A DNA stretch of 64,000 nucleotides from Spirosoma aureum (GTDB lineage: Bacteria; Bacteroidota; Bacteroidia; Cytophagales; Spirosomataceae): assembly GCF_011604685.1 (NCBI RefSeq), contig NZ_CP050063.1, forward strand, positions 1,696,501 to 1,760,500, read 5' to 3'. Of the stretch, positions 8,172-16,530 are shown piece by piece (the stretch's first letter is position 1; the number at the start of each line of letters is the position of its first letter). The position numbers and the translations under genes were made by a program. Below the pieces are notes generated by a model, which did no database searches, was not told the DNA's origin, and worked only from the letters and a program-made list of their open reading frames with translations.

Positions 8172-9542
8172 TTAAATAATTTCGAAATATCGTTTTAATT
8201 CCCAATCACTGACCTGGCTGACATATTGCCGCCACTCCCAGTCGCGTGTACGGGTGAAATGGTCAACAAATTCAGGACCAAACAGTTCAGATGCAATGGG
8301 TGAATTTGCCATAGCTCGGGTGGCTTCTGATAAATTAGCCGGTAGAACACCGTGTTTTTTATCGGCGTATCCATTGCCCACGGAGGCTGGTATGTCGAGC
8401 GTTAGTTGATGCCGGATACCGTATAAACCAGAAGCCAATGCTGCTGCTATGGCCAGATACGGGTTTGAGTCAGAGCCCGAAACCCGGTGTTCAACGCGGG
8501 TATAGGCCTCTGTTCGGTTCAGCACCCGCAGTGCCGTTGTCCGGTTATCGACCGACCAGGTTACTGTTGTTGGTGCCCAGGCACCTTCTACCAGCCGTTT
8601 ATAGCTGTTTATGGTCGGTGCAAACATGGGTGTTATGTGTGGCAGACAATGCAACTGGCCAGCAATGAACTGACGCATCAGCTCGCTCATGCAGTTTGGC
8701 TGGGCCGGATCGTAGAACAGATTTTTGGTTTGTTCCGGATTCCAGAGACTTTGGTGGATGTGGCCGCTGCAACCGGGTAGATCGGCATTCCATTTGGCCA
8801 TGAACGTAGCAACAAGCTCGTGTCGATAAGCAATTTCCCGAACGGCTGTTTTGAATAAAATAGCTTTATCGGCCGCTTTGAGAACTTCATCGTGCATGAT
8901 AGCCGCTTCGTATACGCCCGGTCCGGTTTCCGTATGGAGCCCTTCGAGCGGTATATCGAACTCGCCCAGCAGATCGAACAGGTCATGATAAAAAGCACTT
9001 TCGAGTGAAGGCCTCAGGATCGAATAGCCAAACATGCCCGGCGTTAGTGGTTCTAAATTCCGGAAATCTTTTTGTTGCAGGCTCTGCGGAGTTTCCCGAA
9101 AGTTAAACCACTCAAATTCTTGTGAATATTCGGCATGAAAGCCCATTTTACGGCAATCGTGAGCAATCCGTTTCAGTAACGATCGAGGGCAGGCCGCTAA
9201 ATCGCTATCCGGTTTGCCGTTGCCATCGGCACTAAAGTCGGCCAGAAAAAATGGGATTCCATCCTCCCAGGGAACCTGCCGGAACGTAGCCAGATCGAGC
9301 CGGACCGGAGCGTCAGGATAGCCAGAATGCCAGCCGGTTGTGCGTCCGTTGTCGTAGGGCGTATCGGATGAATCCCAGCCCCAGACAACATCACAAAATC
9401 CGTAACCATCAGCCAGCCCATCCAGAAATTTTTGTCGGCCAATGATTTTGCCCCGAAGTACACCGTCGATGTCGGCAAAGGCGAATTTGATTTTTTTTAT
9501 ATCGTTTTGTTCGATGAAGGAAATAATGTCTTGCTGATTCAT
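8172..9542 (-). CDS. glutamine synthetase family enzyme (gamma-glutamylpolyamine synthetase-like)
   Basis: This 456-residue ATP-dependent ligase would join glutamate to ammonia or an amine. The N-terminal FADIDGVLRGK is typical of the PuuA/GlnA-like branch. Catalytic-domain motifs include HTETGPGVYEAA (about 203-214, metal Glu), GCSGHIHQSLW (about 257-267), NSYKRLVEGAWAP (about 320), NRTTALR and the Arg/Glu motif RVEHRVSGSDSNPYLA. The length matches GS type I-alpha. It lacks the classic adenylylation loop environment of GlnA, and the divergent RVEHR motif argues for an amine substrate rather than ammonia (inference). It is followed at 110 bp by an APH-like kinase. No other nitrogen genes are nearby. 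Confidence 0.82.
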   Translation of the reverse strand: MNQQDIISFIEQNDIKKIKFAFADIDGVLRGKIIGRQKFLDGLADGYGFCDVVWGWDSSDTPYDNGRTTGWHSGYPDAPVRLDLATFRQVPWEDGIPFFLADFSADGNGKPDSDLAACPRSLLKRIAHDCRKMGFHAEYSQEFEWFNFRETPQSLQQKDFRNLEPLTPGMFGYSILRPSLESAFYHDLFDLLGEFDIPLEGLHTETGPGVYEAAIMHDEVLKAADKAILFKTAVREIAYRHELVATFMAKWNADLPGCSGHIHQSLWNPEQTKNLFYDPAQPNCMSELMRQFIAGQLHCLPHITPMFAPTINSYKRLVEGAWAPTTVTWSVDNRTTALRVLNRTEAYTRVEHRVSGSDSNPYLAIAAALASGLYGIRHQLTLDIPASVGNGYADKKHGVLPANLSEATRAMANSPIASELFGPEFVDHFTRTRDWEWRQYVSQVSDWELKRYFEII

Positions 9543-9865
9543 GGCGTGTTGTCAATGGCAATGAGCAACTCAAATGGCGCTGCCGGGGCGCGTAAGGTAG
9601 CAAAATCTATTAAGTTATTGGTTAACCAATTCTAATGCCATATTGGGTAATAACATTGTTGGGTGTAGCGATGCAAACTTATGTAGGGGTTATCAAACAG
9701 GTTGTTATATAGCATTTTAGGCATGAATAGTCGCGAAAGAAATGAAGAACAAGAAAAAACTAAACGTATAGGTCTGATTTTTATAAAGGCCCCTGAAGCT
9801 CATAAGGCAGTGCGATTTATAAAAACTGAGCCGGTTACACAAACGCAAATTGTTCTTCCGGATCG

Positions 9866-9917
9866 GTTGCAGTGCCACGGTTAAATCGAGCTTAACCTAA
9901 AACCGTGGCACTGCAAC
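9866..9917. repeat. GTGCCACGGTT-family palindrome, 17-bp arms
   Basis: The arm GTTGCAGTGCCACGGTT (9866-9882) is perfectly complementary to AACCGTGGCACTGCAAC (9901-9917) across an 18-nt loop. It shares the GTGCCACGGTT core with the copies at 702, 843 and 11401 but has its own outer arm (GTTGCA). Confidence 0.8.
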
Positions 9918-9945
9918 TGCTCTGGAACTAACCTCTGAAACATAA

Positions 9946-9975
9946 ACAGGCTGCCTATTTTTATAAGCAGCCTGT
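9946..9975 (-). terminator. rho-independent terminator of the nucleoside transporter gene
   Basis: ACAGGCTGC (9946-9954) pairs with GCAGCCTGT (9967-9975). Read leftward, the stem ends in TTTATG. It lies about 40 bp past the transporter stop codon. Confidence 0.7.
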
Positions 9976-10017
9976 CTTAAAAGGAATGAATATCTACATT
10001 GATAAAATGCGTACGGA

Positions 10018-11259
10018 TTACAGCAGCAAACCGGCGAGCGTTGCCGACATATAACTTGCCAGTGTACCACAGATCAAGGCTTTGAAGCCAATTCTGGCCA
10101 GATCACCCCGGCGCGACGGAGCTAATTCGCCAATGCCGCCTACCTGAATGGCAATTGAGCTGAAATTGGCAAATCCACAAAGAGCAAAACTCACAATAGC
10201 GATTGTTTTAGGCTCAAGTGTCTGTTTAATTTTCACCAAATCCAGATAAGCGACGAATTCATTAACCACCATTTTAGTGCCCATTAATGATCCTGCCGCC
10301 ACAATGTCCTTATTCGGAACACCCATTGCCCAGGCAAATAGGGAAAATACTTTACCTAGTAGAAGATTTAAGCTCAGGTTGTCCATGCTGAAAATATAGA
10401 AACCTATCCGGAATAAAATGCTGTCTATCAGGGCGATCAGGGCAATAAAGCCAATTAGCATGGCAATGACGTTGAAGCCCACCTTTAGTCCTTCACTGGC
10501 TCCGGCAGCAATGGCATCGAGCAGGTTCGCATGCGTTTTTTTGATTTCGACCTTTACGGTTCCCTGCGTTTCCGATACCTGCGTTTCGGGCATCACGATC
10601 TTACTGATTACCAAAGCGCCTGGCGCAGCCATAATGCTGGCTGCCAACAGATAAGGGGCCGGAACACCAAGCGAAATATAAACGGCCAGCACACCACCTG
10701 CAATACAGGCAAACGAGCCTGTCATGGAAGCCAGTAGTTCAGAATTGGTCATTCCGTTCAGGTACGGCTTGATCATGATTTGAGCTTCAACCTGACCGAC
10801 AAATGTACTGGCCACGTTCGATAACGCTTCGGCTCCACTAACGCCCATGAGCCACTTCATGGCTTTAGCCATTACAGCCACAATGCGCTGCATAATGCCT
10901 AAATGATAGAAAATATTGACCAGTACGGCCACAAAAATAATGGTCGGAATAACCTTGAAGAAGAAAATAAAGCTGTTGTCGGGGCCAAAGGCTTTACTAA
11001 GAACATCGGGCCTCACGAGCGAGGAAAAGACAAACTCGGCGCCTTTATTGGCTTTTTGAAGAAGCCTGTCTACGTAATAACCCAGGCCCTGAAAGAGTTG
11101 CTGCCCGATATCTGTTTTTAGTACAAAAACTGCCAAACCGAACTGAAGGGCAAGCCCAACCCCGACGGTACGGTAGTTTATTGATTTTCTGTTGTCGGAG
11201 AGAGCATAAGCAATGCCCAGAATTAAAACAATACCAATTAGTCCGGTGAAGCGATCCAT
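10018..11259 (-). CDS. concentrative nucleoside transporter, NupC/CNT family
   Basis: This 413-residue inner-membrane protein should import nucleosides by cation symport. It has many hydrophobic helices, including GLIGIVLILGIAYAL at the start. CNT signatures include VIPTIIFVAVLVNIFYHLG, GQVEAQIMIKPYL, MTGSFACIAGGVLAVYISLG and the C-terminal ALCGFANFSSIAIQVGG. The length is typical for bacterial NupC. It stands alone with its own terminator (9946-9975). The upstream region carries overlapping inverted repeats (TTGGCGAATAT at 11286-11296 against ATATTCGCCAA at 11366-11376) and the long hairpin at 11332-11400. A possible -33 TTTG lies upstream, without a good -7 box. Confidence 0.88.
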   Translation of the reverse strand: MDRFTGLIGIVLILGIAYALSDNRKSINYRTVGVGLALQFGLAVFVLKTDIGQQLFQGLGYYVDRLLQKANKGAEFVFSSLVRPDVLSKAFGPDNSFIFFFKVIPTIIFVAVLVNIFYHLGIMQRIVAVMAKAMKWLMGVSGAEALSNVASTFVGQVEAQIMIKPYLNGMTNSELLASMTGSFACIAGGVLAVYISLGVPAPYLLAASIMAAPGALVISKIVMPETQVSETQGTVKVEIKKTHANLLDAIAAGASEGLKVGFNVIAMLIGFIALIALIDSILFRIGFYIFSMDNLSLNLLLGKVFSLFAWAMGVPNKDIVAAGSLMGTKMVVNEFVAYLDLVKIKQTLEPKTIAIVSFALCGFANFSSIAIQVGGIGELAPSRRGDLARIGFKALICGTLASYMSATLAGLLL

Positions 11260-11331
11260 TCAGCGAAAATACAATTACAGTTAGGTTGGCGAATATACAA
11301 AAAGAAGGTTAGGAATGAGTCTTTCCTCAAT

Positions 11332-11400
11332 CTTACTAAATGAAAAGAGGTCGAATTGACAAATAATATTCGCCAATTCGACCTCTTTTCATTTAGTAAG
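11332..11400. repeat. 27-bp perfect inverted repeat
   Basis: The left arm (11332-11358, starting CTTACTAAATG) and right arm (11374-11400, ending CATTTAGTAAG) are exact reverse complements around a 15-nt loop. There is no T-run directly after either side. It is directly adjacent, with no gap, to the palindrome at 11401-11474. An additional 11-bp inverted repeat joins its loop to 11286-11296 in the transporter's upstream region, so two alternative hairpins are possible. Confidence 0.85.
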
Positions 11401-11474
11401 GGTTTTGTCTTCGAGCCGTGCCACGGTTACTGATCGTACACAAACAAACCGTGGCACGGCTCGAAGACAAAACC
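11401..11474. repeat. perfect GTGCCACGGTT-family palindrome, 28-bp arms
   Basis: The arms 11401-11428 and 11447-11474 are exact inverted copies around an 18-nt loop. The inner arm GAGCCGTGCCACGGTT is identical to that at 843-922. The outer arm (GGTTTTGTCTTC) is different. It lies 16 bp past the stop of the Uma2-like gene. Confidence 0.87.
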
Positions 11475-11490
11475 ATGTTGTAGTAATGCG

Positions 11491-12069
11491 TCAGGCAGTC
11501 AATGCTGCTAAATCCAATGAGAAGCCGGGCAGTACGTCCTCTCCGGATAATTGCCCTAATCCGACAATTTCCTGCCGTTCCTGATTAGGCCGGTAGATGT
11601 ACGTGATTTGATTTGTCAGATCAATGAGCCAGCCTAATCGGCAGCCGTTTGCCGTCCAGTCCTCCATTTTTTCAAAGCAATCCTTCAGGCGGTCGTTGGG
11701 GGAGCGTAATTCCAGGATAAAATCAGGGCAGAGGGCTACAATTTTACGGCGCTGTTCGGGATTTAATTCATCCCATCGATTCTGGGCAATGCCCGAAATA
11801 TCCGGCGACATGATGGATGTATCGGAAAGCCGAAACGCGGTTGACGAATCAAAGAACTTGCCGAACCTTACCTGTCGATTCCATACACCAAAATCGACAC
11901 TTAATTCAAAATTATAATTACCTGTCTCTCCGCCTGTGTTCGCCATAAAAACAATATCGCCGTTTTTTCGACGCTCAAACTTCAGGTCGGGATTGTCCTG
12001 GCAAAAGCGAAAGAACTCATCATCGTTCATCCGCAAATCTTCTGGCAAATGCACCCGTATTGATTCCAT
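11491..12069 (-). CDS. Uma2/DUF820 family protein (PD-(D/E)XK nuclease fold)
   Basis: This 192-residue protein has family motifs: an N-terminal MNDDEFFRFCQDNPDLKFE, the acidic SIMSPDISGIAQ, the core FILELRSPNDRLKDCFEKM, and a C-terminal GWLIDLTNQITYIYRP with GEDVLPGFSLDL. Uma2 proteins have a restriction-endonuclease fold but mostly unknown roles, and they are abundant in Cyanobacteria and Bacteroidota. The start at 12069 is 40 bp from the ppk stop, so it may be read from the ppk transcript. Two large hairpins follow it. Confidence 0.8.
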   Translation of the reverse strand: MESIRVHLPEDLRMNDDEFFRFCQDNPDLKFERRKNGDIVFMANTGGETGNYNFELSVDFGVWNRQVRFGKFFDSSTAFRLSDTSIMSPDISGIAQNRWDELNPEQRRKIVALCPDFILELRSPNDRLKDCFEKMEDWTANGCRLGWLIDLTNQITYIYRPNQERQEIVGLGQLSGEDVLPGFSLDLAALTA

Positions 12070-12109
12070 ACCTTCTGTTATTAAGCAATCAAACTTACGA
12101 TATTATTTA

Positions 12110-14461
12110 CTAAATATTGGCAATGGCGCGTTCAGCTCCTTCCTGGTATTCTTCTTCAATCTTGGCCACTTCGGCAGGTTTAATCTCCGGGTCGAATAGA
12201 CGCGTTTCCAGCGCTTCCTTCTCAGTTACCTCAAAGAAGCGCTGGTGTAGATTAAAGGGTTGGCCACCAGTGGGTACTTGGCATTTTTTAAAGTCGCCAT
12301 CTTCCATCAATTCATACGAATTGACGTTATCTTTCAGGTTATAGTCCAGAATTAGGATCGCTAACTGCTTCACACGATGGTCGGCCAGGAAAAACAGCGA
12401 TTCAATCCGCCGATCAAAACTCCGTACCATTACGTCGGCGCTACCACCGTATATCTTTGGATCACCGTTATTATGAAAATAATAAATCCGGGTATGTTCC
12501 AGAAAATCGCCAACGATCGACCGAACCGTAATGTTCTCACTGAGGCCGGTTCGGTGGGGACGTAAACAGCAAATACTTCTGACAATGAGTCGAATAGGAA
12601 CGCCTGCCTGCGACGCTTTGTACAATTCGTCGATCACCAGTTTGTCTTCCAGCGAATTGACCTTTATACAGATACCACTCGGTAAACCACGCTGGGCGTT
12701 ATCAGCTTCGACCCTGATCAATCGAAGTAACTGTTCGCGCATGTCGCGGGGAGCCGTAATGAGGTACTGGTATTCGTTGGGCAGGGAATGGCCCGTTATA
12801 ACGTTAAAAAACTCGGAGATATCGTGCGTATAGGTCTCATTGGTTGTCAGGAGGCCAATGTCCGTATATAACTTCGATGTATCTTCATTGTAATTACCAG
12901 TGGCCATATGGGCATAGCGTACTACACGGCTGCCTTCATTGCGTACGACCAGCAGAAGTTTGGTGTGCGTTTTATATCGGCTGATCCCATAAATCACAAA
13001 GCATCCGGCTTTTTGCAGGCGCTGGGCTTCACGAATATTATTCTCTTCATCGAAGCGCGCTTTCACTTCAAACAGTACCGAAACGTGTTTGCCATTTTCA
13101 GCCGCTTTCAACAGCGCTTCAGTAACGCGTGATCGCTTGGCCAGCCGGTAAACGGTAATTTTAATAGCCAGTACATGCGGATCTTCCGCAGCCTGTTCGA
13201 GAAGTTGTAATACGGGCTCGAAATTGTTGTAAGGGTGATGAAGTAGTAAGTCGCGCTGTTTAATTATCTCAAAAATATCGTCGTTTTTGTCGCGGCCGAG
13301 ACCCAGCGGTGGAACGGGTGCATGAGGCCGAGGCATGTCATCTTTGAATTCCGGATGGCCGATGATTTGCCAGAAGGCCGAAAAATCGAGCATTGTCTTC
13401 GACTCAAAAATATTCAGGTCATCGATTTCCCAGCGCTTTTTGAGCAGGTTCATCATCCAGGGTGAAGCCACCTGACCGTTGCTGTCTGTTTCAACCTCCA
13501 CACGGGTTACACGACCGAGCCGGCGACTTTTGATTTTCTGCCGTACTTCGTCCAGAAAATCGACTTCATCATCATCGTTTTCGTCGAGCGTAAAGTCGCC
13601 GTTACGCGTGATCCGAAATAGGTTAACGGAAAGAATTTCGACGTTACGGTAGAGCTTTTTTATATTTTGTCTGACGATTTCTTCAATTGGGACGAACACA
13701 ATAGTATCCTCACGCTCGAATGACAGAAAGCGCGGCAGGTTGGCCGGAATCTGCACAAACGATAACCGTTGTCGATCATCTTCATCTTCTGAACGCAGAC
13801 TCTGGAGGTTAGCGCCGTCCGGATTTTGCGTCACCACACCAAATATGAGCACTTTAGCTAACAGCACCGGAAACGTGTGCGTATAGTCGTAGAGCATTGG
13901 TGTCAATGTTGGATAGATTGCCCGATCGAAATAGCCTGTCGCTTCCGTTTTTTCGTCGGCGGTAAGGTCGCTATAGCTGGCTAGCTGAAGACCATTTTCG
14001 AGGAACAGGGGCAACAACTGATCTGTAAATACAGCCTGCTGGTCGCGGAAAAACTGCTGGGAAGTCGTGTATAATGCTTTCCGAAAGGGCACTTCGCGTA
14101 AACCGGAATAATCGACACGCTGTTTATGGTAATCGAGGTAGTTGTATAGACTTCCAACCCGGATCATAAAGAACTCATCCAGATTCGAGGCTGAAATCGC
14201 GAGGAATTTCAATCGTTCCATGAGCGTCCGATCCTGAAGAGGAGGTTCGACACGTCGGGCCTGGTCCAGCACCCGTTCATTGAATTTAAGCCAGCTTAAA
14301 TCGCGGCTGAGGTAGTCACTTTGATCAATGACACTACTAACTTTTTCGCTAACCTTTGCCATTTTGTCGGTTACTGTCGTGGCTTGATCTTGCTGACGGT
14401 GAGTAAAACGGGAAACAATGTTACCCAGTATCGTACGGTTGGGATTAAGGGAATAACGCAT
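12110..14461 (-). CDS. ppk1: polyphosphate kinase 1
   Basis: This enzyme makes polyphosphate from ATP. The open frame is 783 residues. The conserved family N-terminus, YLSRDLSWLKFNERVLDQA, begins near residue 50. The autophosphorylated His motifs are present: THTKLLLVVR and RYAHMATGNYNEDTSKLYTD correspond to the two E. coli active-site His regions. C-terminal PLD-like motifs (SICCLRPHRTGLSENI, IYYFHNNGDPKIYGGSADVM) are intact. The first 33 residues before MAKVSEKVSS are unusual, so the ATG at 14362 is a plausible alternative start. It follows gyrB after a strong terminator, so it needs its own promoter. Confidence 0.92.
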   Translation of the reverse strand: MRYSLNPNRTILGNIVSRFTHRQQDQATTVTDKMAKVSEKVSSVIDQSDYLSRDLSWLKFNERVLDQARRVEPPLQDRTLMERLKFLAISASNLDEFFMIRVGSLYNYLDYHKQRVDYSGLREVPFRKALYTTSQQFFRDQQAVFTDQLLPLFLENGLQLASYSDLTADEKTEATGYFDRAIYPTLTPMLYDYTHTFPVLLAKVLIFGVVTQNPDGANLQSLRSEDEDDRQRLSFVQIPANLPRFLSFEREDTIVFVPIEEIVRQNIKKLYRNVEILSVNLFRITRNGDFTLDENDDDEVDFLDEVRQKIKSRRLGRVTRVEVETDSNGQVASPWMMNLLKKRWEIDDLNIFESKTMLDFSAFWQIIGHPEFKDDMPRPHAPVPPLGLGRDKNDDIFEIIKQRDLLLHHPYNNFEPVLQLLEQAAEDPHVLAIKITVYRLAKRSRVTEALLKAAENGKHVSVLFEVKARFDEENNIREAQRLQKAGCFVIYGISRYKTHTKLLLVVRNEGSRVVRYAHMATGNYNEDTSKLYTDIGLLTTNETYTHDISEFFNVITGHSLPNEYQYLITAPRDMREQLLRLIRVEADNAQRGLPSGICIKVNSLEDKLVIDELYKASQAGVPIRLIVRSICCLRPHRTGLSENITVRSIVGDFLEHTRIYYFHNNGDPKIYGGSADVMVRSFDRRIESLFFLADHRVKQLAILILDYNLKDNVNSYELMEDGDFKKCQVPTGGQPFNLHQRFFEVTEKEALETRLFDPEIKPAEVAKIEEEYQEGAERAIANI

Positions 14462-14484
14462 ACTGAATTTAGAACTTTGAAGTA

Positions 14485-14513
14485 AAACAAAAAAGCGGGC
14501 TTTTCAGCCCGCT
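14485..14513 (-). terminator. rho-independent terminator of gyrB
   Basis: AGCGGGCT (14494-14501), loop TTTC, AGCCCGCT (14506-14513). Read leftward this stem is followed by TTTTTTGTTTT, a classic terminator, 17 bp past the gyrB stop. Confidence 0.88.
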
Positions 14514-14529
14514 CTATGTTATCTTTCGG

Positions 14530-16530
14530 TTAAACATCCACTCGGGCATATTTAGCGTTTCGTTCGATGAAGTCGCGTCGGGGAGCAACTTCATCGCCCA
14601 TCAGGGTTGAAAAGACGTGATCAGCATCGGCGGCCGACTCGACGGTCACAATCTTGAGGCTTCGCGTGTCGGGGTTCATCGTCGTGCTCCAGAGCTGTTC
14701 GGCGTTCATCTCACCCAGACCTTTATAACGCTGTACACCTACGTTTTCTTCTCGACCGCTACCGGCAAGTTCTTTAACGGCTACTTCGCGCTGAGCTTCA
14801 GTCCAGCAATACCGTTCTTCTTTGCCTTTTTTGACAAGATAGAGTGGTGGCTGAGCAATATAGATATAGCCATTATCGATGAGCGCTTTCATGTTGCGAT
14901 AGAAAAGCGTCAGGATCAGTGTCCGGATGTGACTACCATCAACGTCGGCATCGGTCATGATAATGATTTTGTGGTAGCGAAGCTTTTCCAGGTTCATTAC
15001 CGTTTCATCATCTTTCTTTTCGAGCCGCACGCCGAGAGCCGTCCATATATTCTTGATCTCTTCGTTTTCGTAGATCTTGTGCTCCATTGCCTTCTCGACG
15101 TTCAGGATTTTACCGCGCAGTGGCAGAATCGCCTGAAACGCCCGGTTGCGGCCCTGTTTGGCCGTTCCACCAGCGGAGTCACCCTCTACGAGGTAAAGTT
15201 CACACTTTTCCGGATCGGTGTCGGAGCAGTCGGCAAGCTTACCGGGCAGACCCATACCACCCATAAAGTCCTTGCGTTCGGTCATGATACGCTTGTAGGC
15301 CAGATCAGCGGCAATCCGCGCCTGAGCCGACACAAGCACTTTCTTCACGATACCGGCTGCCGTCTTTGGGTTTTCTTCCAGCCAGGTTTCCAGCAGGTCG
15401 GCCATTGTCTGGCTAACCGCACTGACTACTTCCTGATTGCCCAGCTTGGTTTTGGTCTGCCCTTCAAATTGAGGCTCCTGAACTTTCACCGAGATAACAG
15501 CGGTGAGTCCTTTGCGGAAGTCTTCACCACTAAATGCTACTTTTCCGGAATTCTTGGGCAATACGCCGGGGTTTTTGTCGGCATAGTTCTTCAAGACTCG
15601 CGTTAGTGCCGAGCGGAAGCCCTGTACGTGTGTACCGCCTTCGTGTGTATTGATGTTGTTGACATACGACAGGACATTTTCGCCTGCTTCGTAATTATAC
15701 ACCAAAGCAACCTGTACGGGAGTAGCGCCTTTCGTGCTCTCCATGTAAATGGGCTTCATGCCATCAAGGGCAGGGCGGGTTTCATCCAGATATTGCACGA
15801 ATTCGACCAGACCACCTTCTGAAAAGAAATCGTCCTGGCGGATAGGCTCACCGGCTTCATCCAATTCCCGCAGATCTTTCAGGAAAACGTGAATACCCTT
15901 GTTCAGGTAAGCCAGTTCACGCAGTCGACCGGCTACTGTGTCGTACTTATATACTGTATCGGTAAAAATGCTGGCGTCAGGCTTGAAATGCGTCGTAGTA
16001 CCTGTATCGGTGGCATCACCAATGACGCGTACATCGTACTGAGGGACGCCAATTTTATATTCCTGTTCAAAAATTTTGCCTTCGCGGTGAACTTCTACAC
16101 GAACGTCGGTCGAGAGTGCATTTACGCAGGAAACACCAACGCCGTGCAGACCTCCGGATACTTTATATGTGTCTTTATCGAACTTACCACCGGCGTGTAA
16201 TATCGTCATGGCAATTTCGAGTGCCGACTTACCCATTTTGGTATTGATACCTGTTGGGATACCCCGGCCATTATCCTGTACCGTAACCGAGTTGTCAGGA
16301 TTAATTGCTACTGTTATCTTGTCGCAGTAGCCCGCTAAAGCCTCGTCAATAGAGTTATCAACAACTTCCCAGATGAGGTGGTGCAAGCCGCGCGTACCTA
16401 CGTCGCCAATATACATGGATGGACGTTTGCGAACGGCTTCCAGACCTTCTAACACCTGGATGTTATCGGCACCATAGTTGCCTAGCGCGGTTTCAACGGG
16501 AGCATCTGCTTCAATCAGTTCGTTGGTCAT
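14530..16530 (-). CDS. gyrB: DNA gyrase subunit B
   Basis: This 666-residue ATPase subunit powers negative supercoiling with GyrA. The GHKL ATPase domain shows EVVDNSIDEALAGY (Asn 59 binds Mg-ATP) and QDNGRGIPTGI, with GGLHGVGVSCVNALS. The transducer domain follows, then the TOPRIM domain with LVEGDSAGGTAKQGR and IIMTDADVDGSHIRTL. The C-terminal motif is QRYKGLGEMNAEQLW. Length and the EGDSAGG/PLRGKILNVEKA context favour GyrB over ParE. It is a single gene with its own terminator. A TATTTTTG box (minus strand, 16615-16622) about 85 nt upstream could be a -7 element, but no matching -33 was found. Confidence 0.95.
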   Translation of the reverse strand: MTNELIEADAPVETALGNYGADNIQVLEGLEAVRKRPSMYIGDVGTRGLHHLIWEVVDNSIDEALAGYCDKITVAINPDNSVTVQDNGRGIPTGINTKMGKSALEIAMTILHAGGKFDKDTYKVSGGLHGVGVSCVNALSTDVRVEVHREGKIFEQEYKIGVPQYDVRVIGDATDTGTTTHFKPDASIFTDTVYKYDTVAGRLRELAYLNKGIHVFLKDLRELDEAGEPIRQDDFFSEGGLVEFVQYLDETRPALDGMKPIYMESTKGATPVQVALVYNYEAGENVLSYVNNINTHEGGTHVQGFRSALTRVLKNYADKNPGVLPKNSGKVAFSGEDFRKGLTAVISVKVQEPQFEGQTKTKLGNQEVVSAVSQTMADLLETWLEENPKTAAGIVKKVLVSAQARIAADLAYKRIMTERKDFMGGMGLPGKLADCSDTDPEKCELYLVEGDSAGGTAKQGRNRAFQAILPLRGKILNVEKAMEHKIYENEEIKNIWTALGVRLEKKDDETVMNLEKLRYHKIIIMTDADVDGSHIRTLILTLFYRNMKALIDNGYIYIAQPPLYLVKKGKEERYCWTEAQREVAVKELAGSGREENVGVQRYKGLGEMNAEQLWSTTMNPDTRSLKIVTVESAADADHVFSTLMGDEVAPRRDFIERNAKYARVDV

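Larger units (their letters stand above)
9543..10017. other. intergenic region with palindrome and terminator
   Basis: This 475 bp lies upstream of the glutamine-synthetase-like gene and downstream of the nucleoside transporter gene. It contains the palindrome at 9866-9917 and the transporter's terminator at 9946-9975. A short rightward frame (ATG 9723 to stop 9884, about 53 hydrophilic residues) ends inside the palindrome. It has no clear ribosome binding site and I do not call it. Confidence 0.5.

Noticed and set aside
9723..9884. 53-codon rightward frame between the glutamine-synthetase-like and nucleoside transporter genes
   Set aside because: No clear ribosome binding site, no recognisable motif, and its end is formed by a repeat element. 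It could still be real but is not supported.
702..11474. Palindromes as a CRISPR array
   Set aside because: The elements are inverted repeats kilobases apart with differing arms; there are no direct repeats with regular spacers and no cas genes.
14617..15606. Long open frame (329 codons) on the plus strand inside gyrB
   Set aside because: It is fully antisense to a highly conserved gyrB, with no recognisable domain or ribosome binding site; the high GC third positions of gyrB keep the opposite frame open.
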